Assembly: GCF_030169785.1 (NCBI RefSeq)
Contig: NZ_CP125854.1
Span: 496,001 to 560,000, forward strand
Length of the DNA: 64,000 nt
Direction: 5' to 3'
Origin: Bdellovibrio sp. 22V
GTDB lineage: Bacteria > Bdellovibrionota > Bdellovibrionia > Bdellovibrionales > Bdellovibrionaceae
The notes under the pieces are model-generated. The model ran no database searches and had not been told where the DNA came from. It was given only the letters and a program-made list of their open reading frames with translations. Positions 8,200 through 16,691 of this stretch are shown here, in pieces. The translations under genes were made by a program, and so were the position numbers. Numbering within the stretch: the stretch's first letter is position 1; every line of letters starts with the position of its first letter.

Positions 8200-8964
8200 T
8201 CAATATCCTCCGGAACCAGGCTGAGTAGATAAATTTGACGGACATATCAAATTTCCATTTCTGCCATTTTGGCGTCCCAAAGCATTATTGTGCACATCCA
8301 TCATTGATTCTCGCAAGTATTGACTCGCAGGCATAGTGCCGCGCCTAAAGAAGTATTCAATTTCATGGGCCCATCCGGCTGTGAATGCCGTAAAGGAGTT
8401 GGTCTCTGCGGTAGTCCGTCGACTCCACTCATAATGCCTCATTGCATCTCCCCGGTCATTGTGGTGACCGCTCCAATTTGCATACTCCTCGTTGGCAATC
8501 TCACGTGATCTATTGTAGTTCGCAGGCAAGTCCCACCAGTCACCAACAGCCAAACCACTTGGGTCAATGAAGTTCACGGGGTCGTTGAAAGTATAACCAT
8601 ACAAATTCGTATCCCCGCCTTCAAACAAGATCGGATCTTTCGAAGTCCACCGCCCCACCTCAGGATCATAATCTCTGGCACCGAATCGAACGAGCTTAGT
8701 ATCGTAATCGTATAATCCCGAATTGAATGTAAGTGGTTGGAAGAAAGGGTTCTTTGCATTCAGAATCGCGCCGTATTCGTCGTATTCGAATTCTTGTGTG
8801 AGATTTCCTTGGAGATCGTAAATAGCCTTTACGCTTCCTTTAGGCGTTGAAAGTATCTTATAAACCTTTCCGTAGCGAACCGTCACCGAAAGATGAACTT
8901 CCTTTATGACATTATGCTGACCTTCAAGTAACTTCGTCCGTTCACGGGGATAAATGATCGCCAA
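8200..8964 (-). CDS. Truncated Rhs-type protein with DUF6973-like C-terminal toxin domain
   Basis: A 254-residue open frame with three parts. Residues 1-30 match nothing known. From about 30 to 135 it is the end of an RHS repeat-associated core ([62 protein letters not shown]). The remaining 120 residues form a variable tip with DRGDAMRHYEWSRRT, GWAHEIEY and DVHNNALGRQNGR. This HxxW...HE...DxxNNxxGR pattern is that of DUF6973, a domain recurrent in polymorphic toxins. The usual Rhs N-terminus and beta-cage repeats are absent, so this is a displaced tip or a 5'-truncated gene and may be silent unless recombined. A membrane immunity candidate is coupled directly downstream. Confidence 0.75.
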   Translation of the reverse strand: MAIIYPRERTKLLEGQHNVIKEVHLSVTVRYGKVYKILSTPKGSVKAIYDLQGNLTQEFEYDEYGAILNAKNPFFQPLTFNSGLYDYDTKLVRFGARDYDPEVGRWTSKDPILFEGGDTNLYGYTFNDPVNFIDPSGLAVGDWWDLPANYNRSREIANEEYANWSGHHNDRGDAMRHYEWSRRTTAETNSFTAFTAGWAHEIEYFFRRGTMPASQYLRESMMDVHNNALGRQNGRNGNLICPSNLSTQPGSGGY

Positions 8965-9364
8965 TGCGATAAATCTCTAGCGTCAGCCAAATACTATAAA
9001 AGCCCAAAAGAGTTCCAATAAGAGTCAAACAGCTTCCCACCAAGGTTCAACAAGAAATTTCATACTGACCAGTAAAACCACTGCCGTCGTGATAAATGCA
9101 ACTGAAAGAAAAGGCCGTGCTAGCTTCACTAAAATTGCAGAAATATTTTTGTTTATCTTATTTTTCGATATTATTTTCCTCTCTATGGCTATACAAAATC
9201 TTTGAAAATTGGGTCCCTTTTGGAAAAATAGCCTGCGTAAGAATCGCGGGCGGCCCCAGACCCGAGAGGGGTTTTGGGCTGGATTTCGAGAATTTCAGTG
9301 AACTTTTGGCCACGGTTTGGCCCCTATATGTCTTAATAGTTGCCCGCTTCAAGCAATTTAGTAT
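8965..9364. other. Gene-poor stretch upstream of the Rhs fragment
   Basis: No convincing gene was found in these 400 bases. On the minus strand, frames around 9090-8950 read VAFITTAVVLLVSMKFLVEP... then stop, and TLIGTLLGFYSIWLTLEIY... in another frame. This suggests a decayed membrane-protein gene broken by a frameshift. The Rhs body expected upstream of the tip is not here. Confidence 0.4.
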
Positions 9365-9748
9365 CTATCTATATTGAAAAAGGTATTCATCGGGCGCATC
9401 GGATTTTTGTCCATTTTTGTTAACAATAATTCCATCCGCAAACATTTTACCGACACCATTGACAGAAAAATACGTTGGAAATTTCCAAGTTGGTAAAAAA
9501 ACCTGTACTACAATCAGTATCGATTGTTCATCAAGATCACATCTATGGATTGTCAATGCAGTTTGAATTCCCTTAATATCAAAATTTTCGTACTCTTCCT
9601 CGGGAAAGTTTTTAAGCTGCTCAAACGATAGAGCTTTTATGTGCTCCAATCTCATTAAGACAACTTCACAAAGAGATGTTTCTTCAGCACTTCTTGCTCT
9701 ACACTCGACACAAGAAGCGCCCCCAAAAGAAATTCTAAATTTTCCCAT
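9365..9748 (-). CDS. Hypothetical protein
   Basis: A 127-residue protein, if the internal ATG at 9746-9748 is used rather than the TTG two codons upstream. No clear ribosome binding site is seen for either. It is acidic in the middle (EQLKNFPEEEYENFD) and has a CVEC pair near the N-terminus (residues 14-17). It lacks a signal peptide or membrane helix and matches no family I recognise. It lies in the AT-richer accessory island between the Rhs remnants and small secreted proteins. Between it and the next gene (9749-10034) I see no gene. Confidence 0.5.
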   Translation of the reverse strand: MGKFRISFGGASCVECRARSAEETSLCEVVLMRLEHIKALSFEQLKNFPEEEYENFDIKGIQTALTIHRCDLDEQSILIVVQVFLPTWKFPTYFSVNGVGKMFADGIIVNKNGQKSDAPDEYLFQYR

Positions 9749-10034
9749 GTCCAATTTTATCTATTTTTTCGGTACTGGACAACTATTTGGTTCCTTAAGG
9801 TGTCTGGAAAAGCAGGCGTGAAGTTAGCCACCCCATTTGAGATATCAATGATGAGATAGACCCTTTGTAGGGTCAGCAGACCATGCTCTAAGTTTTTCTT
9901 GAATAGGCACCTACTGTCTTAACCAAAACCAAACCCAATCCAGTATGTAATCTTAACAACGTGGTCTTTCAAATTCAGGGAAAAGTTGGTACACCCTCTC
10001 CGTCCACATAAATAATTAAAAACGGAGGTCTTTT

Positions 10035-10415
10035 GTGAAGTCGGTGGCTTTCCTTTTCTTGTCAGTGTTGGTTTCTTTTTCTCAAATATCTTTTGCTGAA
10101 CAGCTTGAGCTTCCTCTCGAGCCTAAAGAGTGCATCAGCTTAAATGAAGCGCAATCTACTCTTAAAAAGTATATGAACCCGCTTGTGGGCACAGTACCGG
10201 TAGATGATTTCTACTGGTTGAGCGAAGACGATGCTCCTCTTACACAAAGAGACGTTTCTCACGCTGTTAAATCCCTGGAATGGGATGCTCGCGGTATGGT
10301 CTACCAAACATCTGCGGTTTATGACGGCTACTGTGCCGCTGGCGCTTCTTGCTGGGGCTGGTACGTTGTTGATTGCTCCGGAAAAATCGAAGCGCGCATG
10401 GATGGCGAAGAGTAG
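10035..10415 (+). CDS. Hypothetical secreted protein
   Basis: A 126-residue protein with a clean signal peptide (residues 1-21, ending QISFAEQ). The start is GTG at 10035, with GGAGG at 10023-10027. The mature protein has four cysteines, at KECIS, DGYCAAGASCWGWY and DCSGK, which probably form two disulfides after export. A strong terminator follows at 10436-10470. I do not recognise a family, and the neighbours are other small secreted or membrane proteins. Confidence 0.75.
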   Translation: MKSVAFLFLSVLVSFSQISFAEQLELPLEPKECISLNEAQSTLKKYMNPLVGTVPVDDFYWLSEDDAPLTQRDVSHAVKSLEWDARGMVYQTSAVYDGYCAAGASCWGWYVVDCSGKIEARMDGEE

Positions 10416-10435
10416 TTTCTACGGCACTTAGAACT

Positions 10436-10470
10436 AAACCCCAACACAAAAAATTATGTTGGGGTTTTTG
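10436..10470. terminator. Terminator between convergent genes
   Basis: AAACCCCAACA (10436-10446) pairs with TGTTGGGGTTT (10457-10467) and is flanked by T on the plus strand and A on the other side. It can serve the 10035-10415 gene and possibly the convergent gene at 10479. Confidence 0.8.
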
Positions 10471-10478
10471 CGTTTTGC

Positions 10479-10757
10479 TTAGATAAAACGCTTAGCAGAG
10501 AATATGAAAACCAACGCAATCATTAAGTAATAAGAATATAGTAGACGTCTGGAATATTCTCGCATCAATTTACTAAAACTTTGGTCAACATAAGGCACCC
10601 ATCTGCTACCAAACGGAAAGATTCTTACATAAAACCTCGTTTTAAAGTCCAAACTCTTTAAAGCGGAGTCTGGTGGATAACTCTGTGCCACCCACTTTGC
10701 CATGGCAATTGAGATTCCAATTAAGCCCATTGTAACTATCGTCGAAATAATTTTCAT
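10479..10757 (-). CDS. Small membrane protein
   Basis: A 92-residue protein with two hydrophobic helices: residues 1-20 and the C-terminal segment YYLMIALVFIFSAKRFI. Between them is a basic stretch (FKTRFYVRIFPFGSRW). The ATG is preceded by GGGAG at good spacing. Its stop is close to the bidirectional terminator at 10436-10470. It follows the multi-pass protein gene at 10807-11325 by about 50 nt and may be in an operon with it. No family is recognised. Confidence 0.65.
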   Translation of the reverse strand: MKIISTIVTMGLIGISIAMAKWVAQSYPPDSALKSLDFKTRFYVRIFPFGSRWVPYVDQSFSKLMREYSRRLLYSYYLMIALVFIFSAKRFI

Positions 10758-10806
10758 TATTTTACTCCCGACTTATCAGGTCACGTAATCTTCACATGTT
10801 TATTAA

Positions 10807-11325
10807 TTATCGAATCCCATAGTAAGGCATTAAGCTCCAACACACGTTCAGAGTAATAAGAAGCGCATTTACCGAGCGATAAACATTGGCACTCATCGGT
10901 CGTTTGAATTTTAGGGCGACGATCCAGCAGGCACTTTGCACACATATGAACGCGAGAATCATCCAAAGGTAAAAACTTACCGGATAATAAGGAGTGATAT
11001 ATCGTTTAGAACCAACCAGCCAATATGTTCCGATGGCAGTTGTAATTAAATTTAAAATAATTGCGACGTAAGGAACGGACTCTCGAGGAAAGATTCCGAA
11101 TATAAGCCAAAACAAAAGCCCTGAAATAAGAACGAAAGCGAGAGGGTGAACTCCGATATTCGCGGCAATCCAAATATAGATTGGTGTTATAAAATAGCTG
11201 TCGGGACCCACAAAATATGGTGAAACTGACGATACAAGAATTACACCTAAAGCAAGCGTTCCAACTCCTATAATTGATCTATCAAAAAAATATGATCCAA
11301 GACTCTTCGATAACCGCCCGTTCAC
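10807..11325 (-). CDS. Hypothetical multi-pass membrane protein
   Basis: A 172-residue protein with about five hydrophobic helices (RSIIGVGTLALGVILVS, YIWIAANIGVHPLAFVLIS, LLFWLIFGIF, VAIILNLITTAIGTYWL and FYLWMILAFICVQSACWI). The GTG at 11323-11325 is chosen over an upstream TTG because GAGG lies about 5 nt before it. It is probably co-transcribed with the small membrane protein downstream. I do not recognise a family. Base composition is AT-richer than the housekeeping genes, in keeping with the surrounding island. Confidence 0.65.
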   Translation of the reverse strand: MNGRLSKSLGSYFFDRSIIGVGTLALGVILVSSVSPYFVGPDSYFITPIYIWIAANIGVHPLAFVLISGLLFWLIFGIFPRESVPYVAIILNLITTAIGTYWLVGSKRYITPYYPVSFYLWMILAFICVQSACWIVALKFKRPMSANVYRSVNALLITLNVCWSLMPYYGIR

Positions 11326-11482
11326 AGTAACCTCTTCAAAATACAACTTAATAACTGCTCTAATGTTATGAAATACCCGAAGCGGGTTTTTATCAACTTA
11401 TTTATGTTTATAACGATAAATATCAATAATTGATTTTCAATGGCTTCCTTATACGAAAAGGAAGCCATTAGTTCTTTGTCTT

Positions 11483-11845
11483 CTAATAACAGTAATAAGT
11501 CCACCAACGAGTGTAGCCGCTGCGGGAAGTGGCGCTGCAGGAAACTTTGTAGCCGGGGATGACGGAAGAGCTACAGCGATAGCCGCGTGACCAGCAGGAA
11601 ATTTGGTAGCCGCCCGGGCATGTTGTCCATGCACGGCATGTGTAGGTTTGGTTCTCGACATCGTCATTTCCCTGCGGAGTCAGAAGACGTTCAGCGAAAT
11701 CCGGCAAGCTCATTTTATCTTCGGTGAGTGGCAAGACATTCTCTAAAGTGCCGGGTCCTCCCTCGGGAGTAAACTCAGCGGCGACGCTCGTGTTTGTAAC
11801 AAGACAGAGCGAAAGAGCCATAAAAGATGCTACTAGGAACTTCAT
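11483..11845 (-). CDS. Small secreted cysteine-rich protein
   Basis: A 120-residue protein with a signal peptide (residues 1-22, ending SVAAEF). An acidic middle part is followed by a C-terminal 50-residue module rich in Cys, Trp and Tyr: TCRAWTTCPGGYQISCWSRG, then YRCSSSVIPGYKVSC and ending WWTYYCY. The six to seven cysteines suggest a disulfide-stabilised extracellular module. The ATG is preceded by GGAGGG. The middle could be a propeptide. The family and function are unknown. Small secreted Cys-rich proteins are frequent in predatory bacteria, but no role is claimed. Confidence 0.75.
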   Translation of the reverse strand: MKFLVASFMALSLCLVTNTSVAAEFTPEGGPGTLENVLPLTEDKMSLPDFAERLLTPQGNDDVENQTYTCRAWTTCPGGYQISCWSRGYRCSSSVIPGYKVSCSATSRSGYTRWWTYYCY

Positions 11846-12070
11846 GGGACCCTCCTTGGCGAGACAGATTTAAAAGTCGCGCTCAGGGAAATTTTAGGTA
11901 GTGAGTCTCGTGAAGTAAACGACGCTTGAGGGCTGGTGGCAAAAGACCTCTTGTCCTCAGTTCCAACCTCCCCATTTATTGCCTGTAAATTTTTTAAAGA
12001 ACATCGCGCCTTACAGCAAAGAACAGATAGTGATTGTCTTGTATTGCTTGTTCGTAATTAAACTGACGTC

Positions 12071-13750
12071 ATGAATAGATGTCTTCTTGTAATATTCGCT
12101 CTTTCTTTTGCTTCCTTAAGTCACGCTTTCAGCGAGCCTGATTGGTCTGAAGGAGCCGTGGTCCCAGCAACAGGTCGCGAAAATATTTATCAATGGAGCG
12201 ATGAGGATTTCGTTCAATTTAAAAATCAGGGAAAGATTCACACGCAGATTTATCCCGTAAGTGTCACCGGCATGCTGCCACCCTATGCACCCGTGCAAAG
12301 GCTCATCGAAGAAGATCCCAAAAATCCATTCAAAAAGTGGCTGCAAAAGATTCTAAACGGTGTGAGTGGTTACAAAAGTTTCGACGACGTTCTTAGAACT
12401 TTAGGACTTCACAAATATCCAAAAGCAACAGATGAAGGCGTTTACGCCGTTCCTTATCCCAACAACATTCGTCCCGATGAACGCATGGGTTTTGGTTTGA
12501 TCGAAAGAAACGGCGCTCAAGGTTTTACCTTCAGCTGCGCTGCCTGCCACTCAAGCAATCTTTTTGGAAAAACAGTTCTTGGGATGACCAATCGCTTTCC
12601 GCGCGCCAATGAGTTCTTCATTAAAGCAAAACAAGCGATGACAGTCATCGATCCCCACATCTTTGGCGCCTACACGGGGGCCACGAAAGCAGAAGTGGAT
12701 CTTTTGTCGCAGTCGAAAGATCGTTTGCGTTTCGTCTCTTTAAAAGCGCCGATCGCCTTGGGGCTGGATACTTCACTTGCGCAAGTCAGCCTGTCACTCA
12801 ACCGCCGTGCAAAGGATGCCTATGCCTCTTACAGCGAATGGCATGCGCGCTTTCCTCGTCGTGATGCGCTTTTGGATGATCATCCTGCCGATTCAAAACC
12901 GGCTGTCTGGTGGAACTTGAAATATAAAAATCGCTGGCTTTCTGACGGAAGTGTCCTTAGCGGCAATCCCATTTTTACGAACTTGATTTGGAATGAAATC
13001 GGCCGTGGTGCCGATCTCCACGAGCTTGAACAGTGGCTGGCAGAGAACGATCAAGTTATTAAAGAATTAACGACTGCTGTTTTCTCTAGTCAGGCTCCTC
13101 ATATCACGGATTTCTTTCCAGCTTCGAAGATCGACTTAGGCAGAGCCAAACTGGGAGAGCAGGTTTTCAAAAACAACTGCGCGAAGTGCCATGGTCATTA
13201 TGACAAAGCATGGAGTGTCGCAGGTTCAGAGAGTTTACCTTTGAAAGAACAACTCAAGACGGTCCAAGTGCGCTACAAAGAGAAAACGCCGGTCGTTGAC
13301 GTCGGCACCGATCCCTATCGCCGCTTGGGAATGAAATCCCTTGAGCAACTCAATGATCTCGAAATTTCCAAAAAGAACGGCATCGTCATCAAAGCTCAAC
13401 CTGGATACGTGCCGCCACCTCTTGTAGGTATTTGGGCGCGTTGGCCTTACTTCCATAACAACTCAATTCCAAGTTTGTGCGCTCTTTTGACTCCATCGGC
13501 GAAAAGACCGAAAGCTTATTATTCCGGAGAAGCCTTAAATCCTGTGACGGATTTCGATTTCGCCTGCAACGGTTACCCGACAGGAGTGATGACTCCGCAG
13601 GCTTGGAAAACTCCTGAGCACCTCTACGACACTCGAAAAAAGGGCATGTCGAATGCGGGCCACGACGATCGCATTTTCATCAAAGACGGCAAAGAAATCC
13701 TCTCTGCGGAAGACAAGAAAAACCTCATAATCTTCTTGCAGACTCTTTAG
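12071..13750 (+). CDS. Diheme c-type cytochrome, RoxA-like candidate
   Basis: A 559-residue exported protein (signal peptide residues 1-19, ending LSHAFS) with two covalent haem motifs: CAACH with its first cysteine at residue 156, and CAKCH at residue 370. The second follows GEQVFKNNC, a typical cytochrome c start. It is too long and differently arranged for ordinary bacterial cytochrome c peroxidase (about 330-430 residues). Length and motif spacing are closer to RoxA/RoxB-type diheme oxygenases and their uncharacterised relatives. It acts in the periplasm or outside the cell. The substrate is unknown, and the RoxA link is an inference. A second, MauG-like diheme protein is encoded at 22185-23465. 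Confidence 0.82.
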   Translation: MNRCLLVIFALSFASLSHAFSEPDWSEGAVVPATGRENIYQWSDEDFVQFKNQGKIHTQIYPVSVTGMLPPYAPVQRLIEEDPKNPFKKWLQKILNGVSGYKSFDDVLRTLGLHKYPKATDEGVYAVPYPNNIRPDERMGFGLIERNGAQGFTFSCAACHSSNLFGKTVLGMTNRFPRANEFFIKAKQAMTVIDPHIFGAYTGATKAEVDLLSQSKDRLRFVSLKAPIALGLDTSLAQVSLSLNRRAKDAYASYSEWHARFPRRDALLDDHPADSKPAVWWNLKYKNRWLSDGSVLSGNPIFTNLIWNEIGRGADLHELEQWLAENDQVIKELTTAVFSSQAPHITDFFPASKIDLGRAKLGEQVFKNNCAKCHGHYDKAWSVAGSESLPLKEQLKTVQVRYKEKTPVVDVGTDPYRRLGMKSLEQLNDLEISKKNGIVIKAQPGYVPPPLVGIWARWPYFHNNSIPSLCALLTPSAKRPKAYYSGEALNPVTDFDFACNGYPTGVMTPQAWKTPEHLYDTRKKGMSNAGHDDRIFIKDGKEILSAEDKKNLIIFLQTL

Positions 13751-13878
13751 ACAGCTCTAATTCAATTTAGAGAGGACAGAAAGTGTCCTTCTGTCGAAAG
13801 AGTCGACAGCTACAGAATTCTTTTCTGGAATCATTACGGGTCCCACACGATGGGGCTTGTTGTGATAAAAGCTCCTAT

Positions 13879-14631
13879 ATGAAAAGAACAAGTCTTTTAA
13901 TTATTACTTCGATCCTACTCAGTGCAATCAACTCACTTGCATCTTCTGAAGAGTCGTTCGCTCGAGGTTTTATTATCGCTGCTGATTCCCGCGATCACAG
14001 AGCTTGTGATATCGCTCAGCAAAAGGTGCTTGCGCTCACAGGCACGAACGTTCTTTCATTCTGTACTGGTGGCGGTGAAAATCCATTCTCTGTCGCCATT
14101 ATCACTGTTCCTGCCAATGAGTTTGAATTTGTCTCGGAGGCTGAATCCGCCCATGCAGATAAACTGACGATAGCGTCTCCAGGAGTCGCCGTCATCGTAG
14201 GCATTCCCAGAAGTCGAGAGACAGACAATTATTTCCGTGTGAGTTCCCGCCGTGACAAAGCCAATTTGACAGTTTTCCGTCAACGCGATTTCGGCGCCAT
14301 GGAAGAACGTAGAGAAACAACATTTACTCTCGCATTCGTGCTGAAAAGTCACACCGAGGAAGGCAAAAGAAAAGATCACCGCATTGCCAACTCCGTTTCG
14401 CGTAAGCTTATCTACAATCGCGGAGAAATCAGCATCACGGAATCTCAGTATAAATCCATCGTAAAGAAGGCCGCGAACATCATGGAGACTATCAACGCCG
14501 CGATCGGCTCCGTCACAGATAACAGAACCTCCGTCGGTTTCTTTAAACCACCTCCATCGTGTGACCCGAACCGAAATTGCCCTAAGCCAGCGGGTCTGAG
14601 TATCGGCCTTTCCGTCAGCATCCGTTTCTAA
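13879..14631 (+). CDS. Hypothetical secreted protein
   Basis: A 250-residue protein from the ATG at 13879. The open frame extends upstream, but only this start gives a proper signal peptide (MKRTSLLIITSILLSAINS). No clear Shine-Dalgarno precedes it. The mature part has single cysteines at RACDIAQ and FCTGGGEN and two near the end (SCDPNRNCPKP). It is not a recognised family. The C-terminus ends in alternating hydrophobic residues (LSIGLSVSIRF) with a terminal Phe, which would suit an outer-membrane beta strand, but one strand is weak evidence. Confidence 0.65.
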   Translation: MKRTSLLIITSILLSAINSLASSEESFARGFIIAADSRDHRACDIAQQKVLALTGTNVLSFCTGGGENPFSVAIITVPANEFEFVSEAESAHADKLTIASPGVAVIVGIPRSRETDNYFRVSSRRDKANLTVFRQRDFGAMEERRETTFTLAFVLKSHTEEGKRKDHRIANSVSRKLIYNRGEISITESQYKSIVKKAANIMETINAAIGSVTDNRTSVGFFKPPPSCDPNRNCPKPAGLSIGLSVSIRF

Positions 14632-14716
14632 AATAACGACTCTTTTCCTGGATGAGATTTTTATTTGACTATTTGCAGCAATAGTCCTAAGAAAAGCCCC
14701 ATCCAGGAGATCTAAG

Positions 14717-15019
14717 ATGAAGAAATTATTGGTTTTTGCCCTGCTTGCAGCGAGCCCCGCTTTTGCCGGTCGTATCGATGAAATCGTGATCATGACAACG
14801 GAAAGTGTGGAAGAAACTTTGAGCCTTCTTGATGCCGACAAAACTTATCAAATCACGTATCAGGACTTCACCACGCCGGACCAAGGTTATGACCTCGCGG
14901 TGCAAACCAAGCTTAACGTAAGGAATGTCCATTCAGGACGAAACCAGGAGTGGACATGTGTCACTCAATTCGTTAAAACTCCTAGGTTCTTTGACGTTTC
15001 TAAAACAGATTGTAAATAA
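14717..15019 (+). CDS. Small secreted protein
   Basis: A 100-residue protein with a signal peptide (residues 1-18, ending SPAFAG) and a short mature domain with two cysteines (EWTCVTQ, KTDCK), likely disulfide-linked. AGGAG lies 8 nt before the ATG. The gene ends 14 nt before ndk, so co-transcription with ndk is possible. The family is not recognised. Confidence 0.7.
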   Translation: MKKLLVFALLAASPAFAGRIDEIVIMTTESVEETLSLLDADKTYQITYQDFTTPDQGYDLAVQTKLNVRNVHSGRNQEWTCVTQFVKTPRFFDVSKTDCK

Positions 15020-15033
15020 ACAAGGAGATATCC

Positions 15034-15459
15034 ATGGCTATCGAGCAAACATTCTCAATCATTAAGCCAAACGCAATGAAGAAAAACGCTATCGGCGACA
15101 TCATCAGCATGTTTGAAGCAAACGGCTTGAAAATCGCTGCAGCGAAAATCACTATTCTTTCTAAAGCTAAAGCTGAAGAGTTCTACGCTGAACACAAAGA
15201 GCGTCCTTTCTTCGGTGAGCTTGTTTCTTTCATGACTTCTGGCCCAGTTTGTTTGATGTGCTTGCAAGGTGAAAACGCAGTTTTGAAAAACCGCGAAATC
15301 ATGGGTGCTACGGATCCTAAAAAAGCTAACGCAGGAACAGTTCGCGCTAAGTTCGGTGACAACGTTGGTGAGAACGCAGTTCACGGTTCTGACTCTGCAG
15401 CTTCTGCAGCTCGCGAACTTGCTTTGTTCTTCGAAAAACACGAAATCTGCAACGTTTAA
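15034..15459 (+). CDS. ndk: Nucleoside diphosphate kinase
   Basis: Transfers phosphate between nucleoside tri- and diphosphates to balance NTP pools. The 141-residue length and motifs are standard: [20 protein letters not shown] at the N-terminus, [34 protein letters not shown], and the catalytic phosphohistidine in [19 protein letters not shown] precedes the ATG by about 5 nt. It lies between a small secreted protein gene and an RNA methyltransferase gene. Confidence 0.97.
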   Translation: MAIEQTFSIIKPNAMKKNAIGDIISMFEANGLKIAAAKITILSKAKAEEFYAEHKERPFFGELVSFMTSGPVCLMCLQGENAVLKNREIMGATDPKKANAGTVRAKFGDNVGENAVHGSDSAASAARELALFFEKHEICNV

Positions 15460-15486
15460 TTATTTAAACTGAAACAGCGATTTTAA

Positions 15487-16665
15487 ATGTCTGTAAAAAC
15501 AAACAAGGGGGGAGCGCAAGCTCCCCTTCTTGGTTCAAAGATCAAACTCAATATCGAAAAACTCGCCATTGGCGGTGCTGGAGTCGCTCGACACGAGGGC
15601 ATGGTTGTCTTCGTTCCTCAAGCAGCGCCCAATGAAGAAGTTTTGGCCGAGGTCACTCTCGTCAAAAAGAATTTCGTTGAAGCCAAGATCGTTGAAATTC
15701 TCAAACCAGGTCCTGCTCGCCGGGATGCACCCTGTGCTGTCGCTTCTATCTGTGGCGGTTGCAACTGGCAGCACATCACGGAAGAAGAACAGCTTCGCCA
15801 AAAAGAAAAACTGGTTTTAGAGACGATCAAAAAGTTCAATCCCGGTTTGCAGTTTGAATATCTTCCGATCAAAGGAAGTCCGCGCCATCTTCGTTATCGC
15901 AATCGTATTCAACCAAAGTTCAAAGACGGAAAGTTCGGTTTCTTTGCAAGAAACTCGCACGACATCGTTGAGATCAAAGACTGCTTAATCACAGAAGAAA
16001 CTTTGACCAATAAGTTTTCTGAAGTCCGTGATTGGGCAAAACAGAAACAGTCCAAAGATTTACAGAGAATGGAAATGTACATCGCTGAAGAAGGCGATGT
16101 GCGCTACGGGCTCATCACCGATGAAGATGACGGCATCGGTTTTTCTCAAGTGAACCGCTTTCAAAATGAAGACCTGGTGAACAGGGCTCTTGAATGGGCT
16201 GGCGATTACAACTATGAACGGGTTTTCGACCTTTACGCCGGCGCTGGCAACTTTACTTTCCCTTTGGCATCGAAGTATCAAAATTCGTCGGTCGTTGGTG
16301 TCGAGCTCAACCCCAAACTTGTCGAACGCGCTAAATCCCGTATCAAAGAAAAGCGCATGCGCTATTTTCTGTCTGATGTCGAAAGCTACATGCGCAGAGC
16401 CGTCATCGGAAACCAGGATTTAGTCCTGCTCGATCCGCCTCGCGCCGGTGCGAGCAAGTACATTATGCGTGCATTGGCGGCAGCTCACCCGAAAAAGATC
16501 GTTTATATCAGCTGTCACCCTGTTTCCCTGGCGCGCGACCTTAACTGGTTCTTTGCGTGGGCCGAGAAACTCGGTAAGCGTGTCACCCTCTCTCGAGTTC
16601 AAGCGTTCGAGATGTTCCCGCAAACAGACCATGTCGAGACTATTGCTGAGCTCAGGGTTGACTAA
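15487..16665 (+). CDS. RumA/TrmA-type RNA (uracil-5-)-methyltransferase
   Basis: SAM-dependent methyltransferase of the RumA/TrmA group, which methylates C5 of a uridine in 23S rRNA or tRNA. The 392 residues show an N-terminal TRAM-like domain (KLAIGGAGVARHEGMVVFVP), an iron-sulfur cysteine cluster (APCAVASICGGCNWQH), the SAM motif DLYAGAGNFTFPLA, LLDPPRAGAS, and the catalytic cysteine in YISCHPVSLARDL. The base glutamate is in TDHVETIAEL. SCHP replaces the more common SCNP. The exact target (U747, U1939 or other) cannot be read from the sequence, so no gene symbol is given. Confidence 0.9.
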   Translation: MSVKTNKGGAQAPLLGSKIKLNIEKLAIGGAGVARHEGMVVFVPQAAPNEEVLAEVTLVKKNFVEAKIVEILKPGPARRDAPCAVASICGGCNWQHITEEEQLRQKEKLVLETIKKFNPGLQFEYLPIKGSPRHLRYRNRIQPKFKDGKFGFFARNSHDIVEIKDCLITEETLTNKFSEVRDWAKQKQSKDLQRMEMYIAEEGDVRYGLITDEDDGIGFSQVNRFQNEDLVNRALEWAGDYNYERVFDLYAGAGNFTFPLASKYQNSSVVGVELNPKLVERAKSRIKEKRMRYFLSDVESYMRRAVIGNQDLVLLDPPRAGASKYIMRALAAAHPKKIVYISCHPVSLARDLNWFFAWAEKLGKRVTLSRVQAFEMFPQTDHVETIAELRVD

Positions 16666-16691
16666 TAGCTCTCGAGTGATACCTTTTTAAC

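Noticed and set aside
9096-9377. Open frame of 93 codons on the plus strand in the gene-poor stretch
   Set aside because: No ribosome binding site, no recognisable domain, and it covers AT-rich noncoding-like sequence; composition looks like chance.
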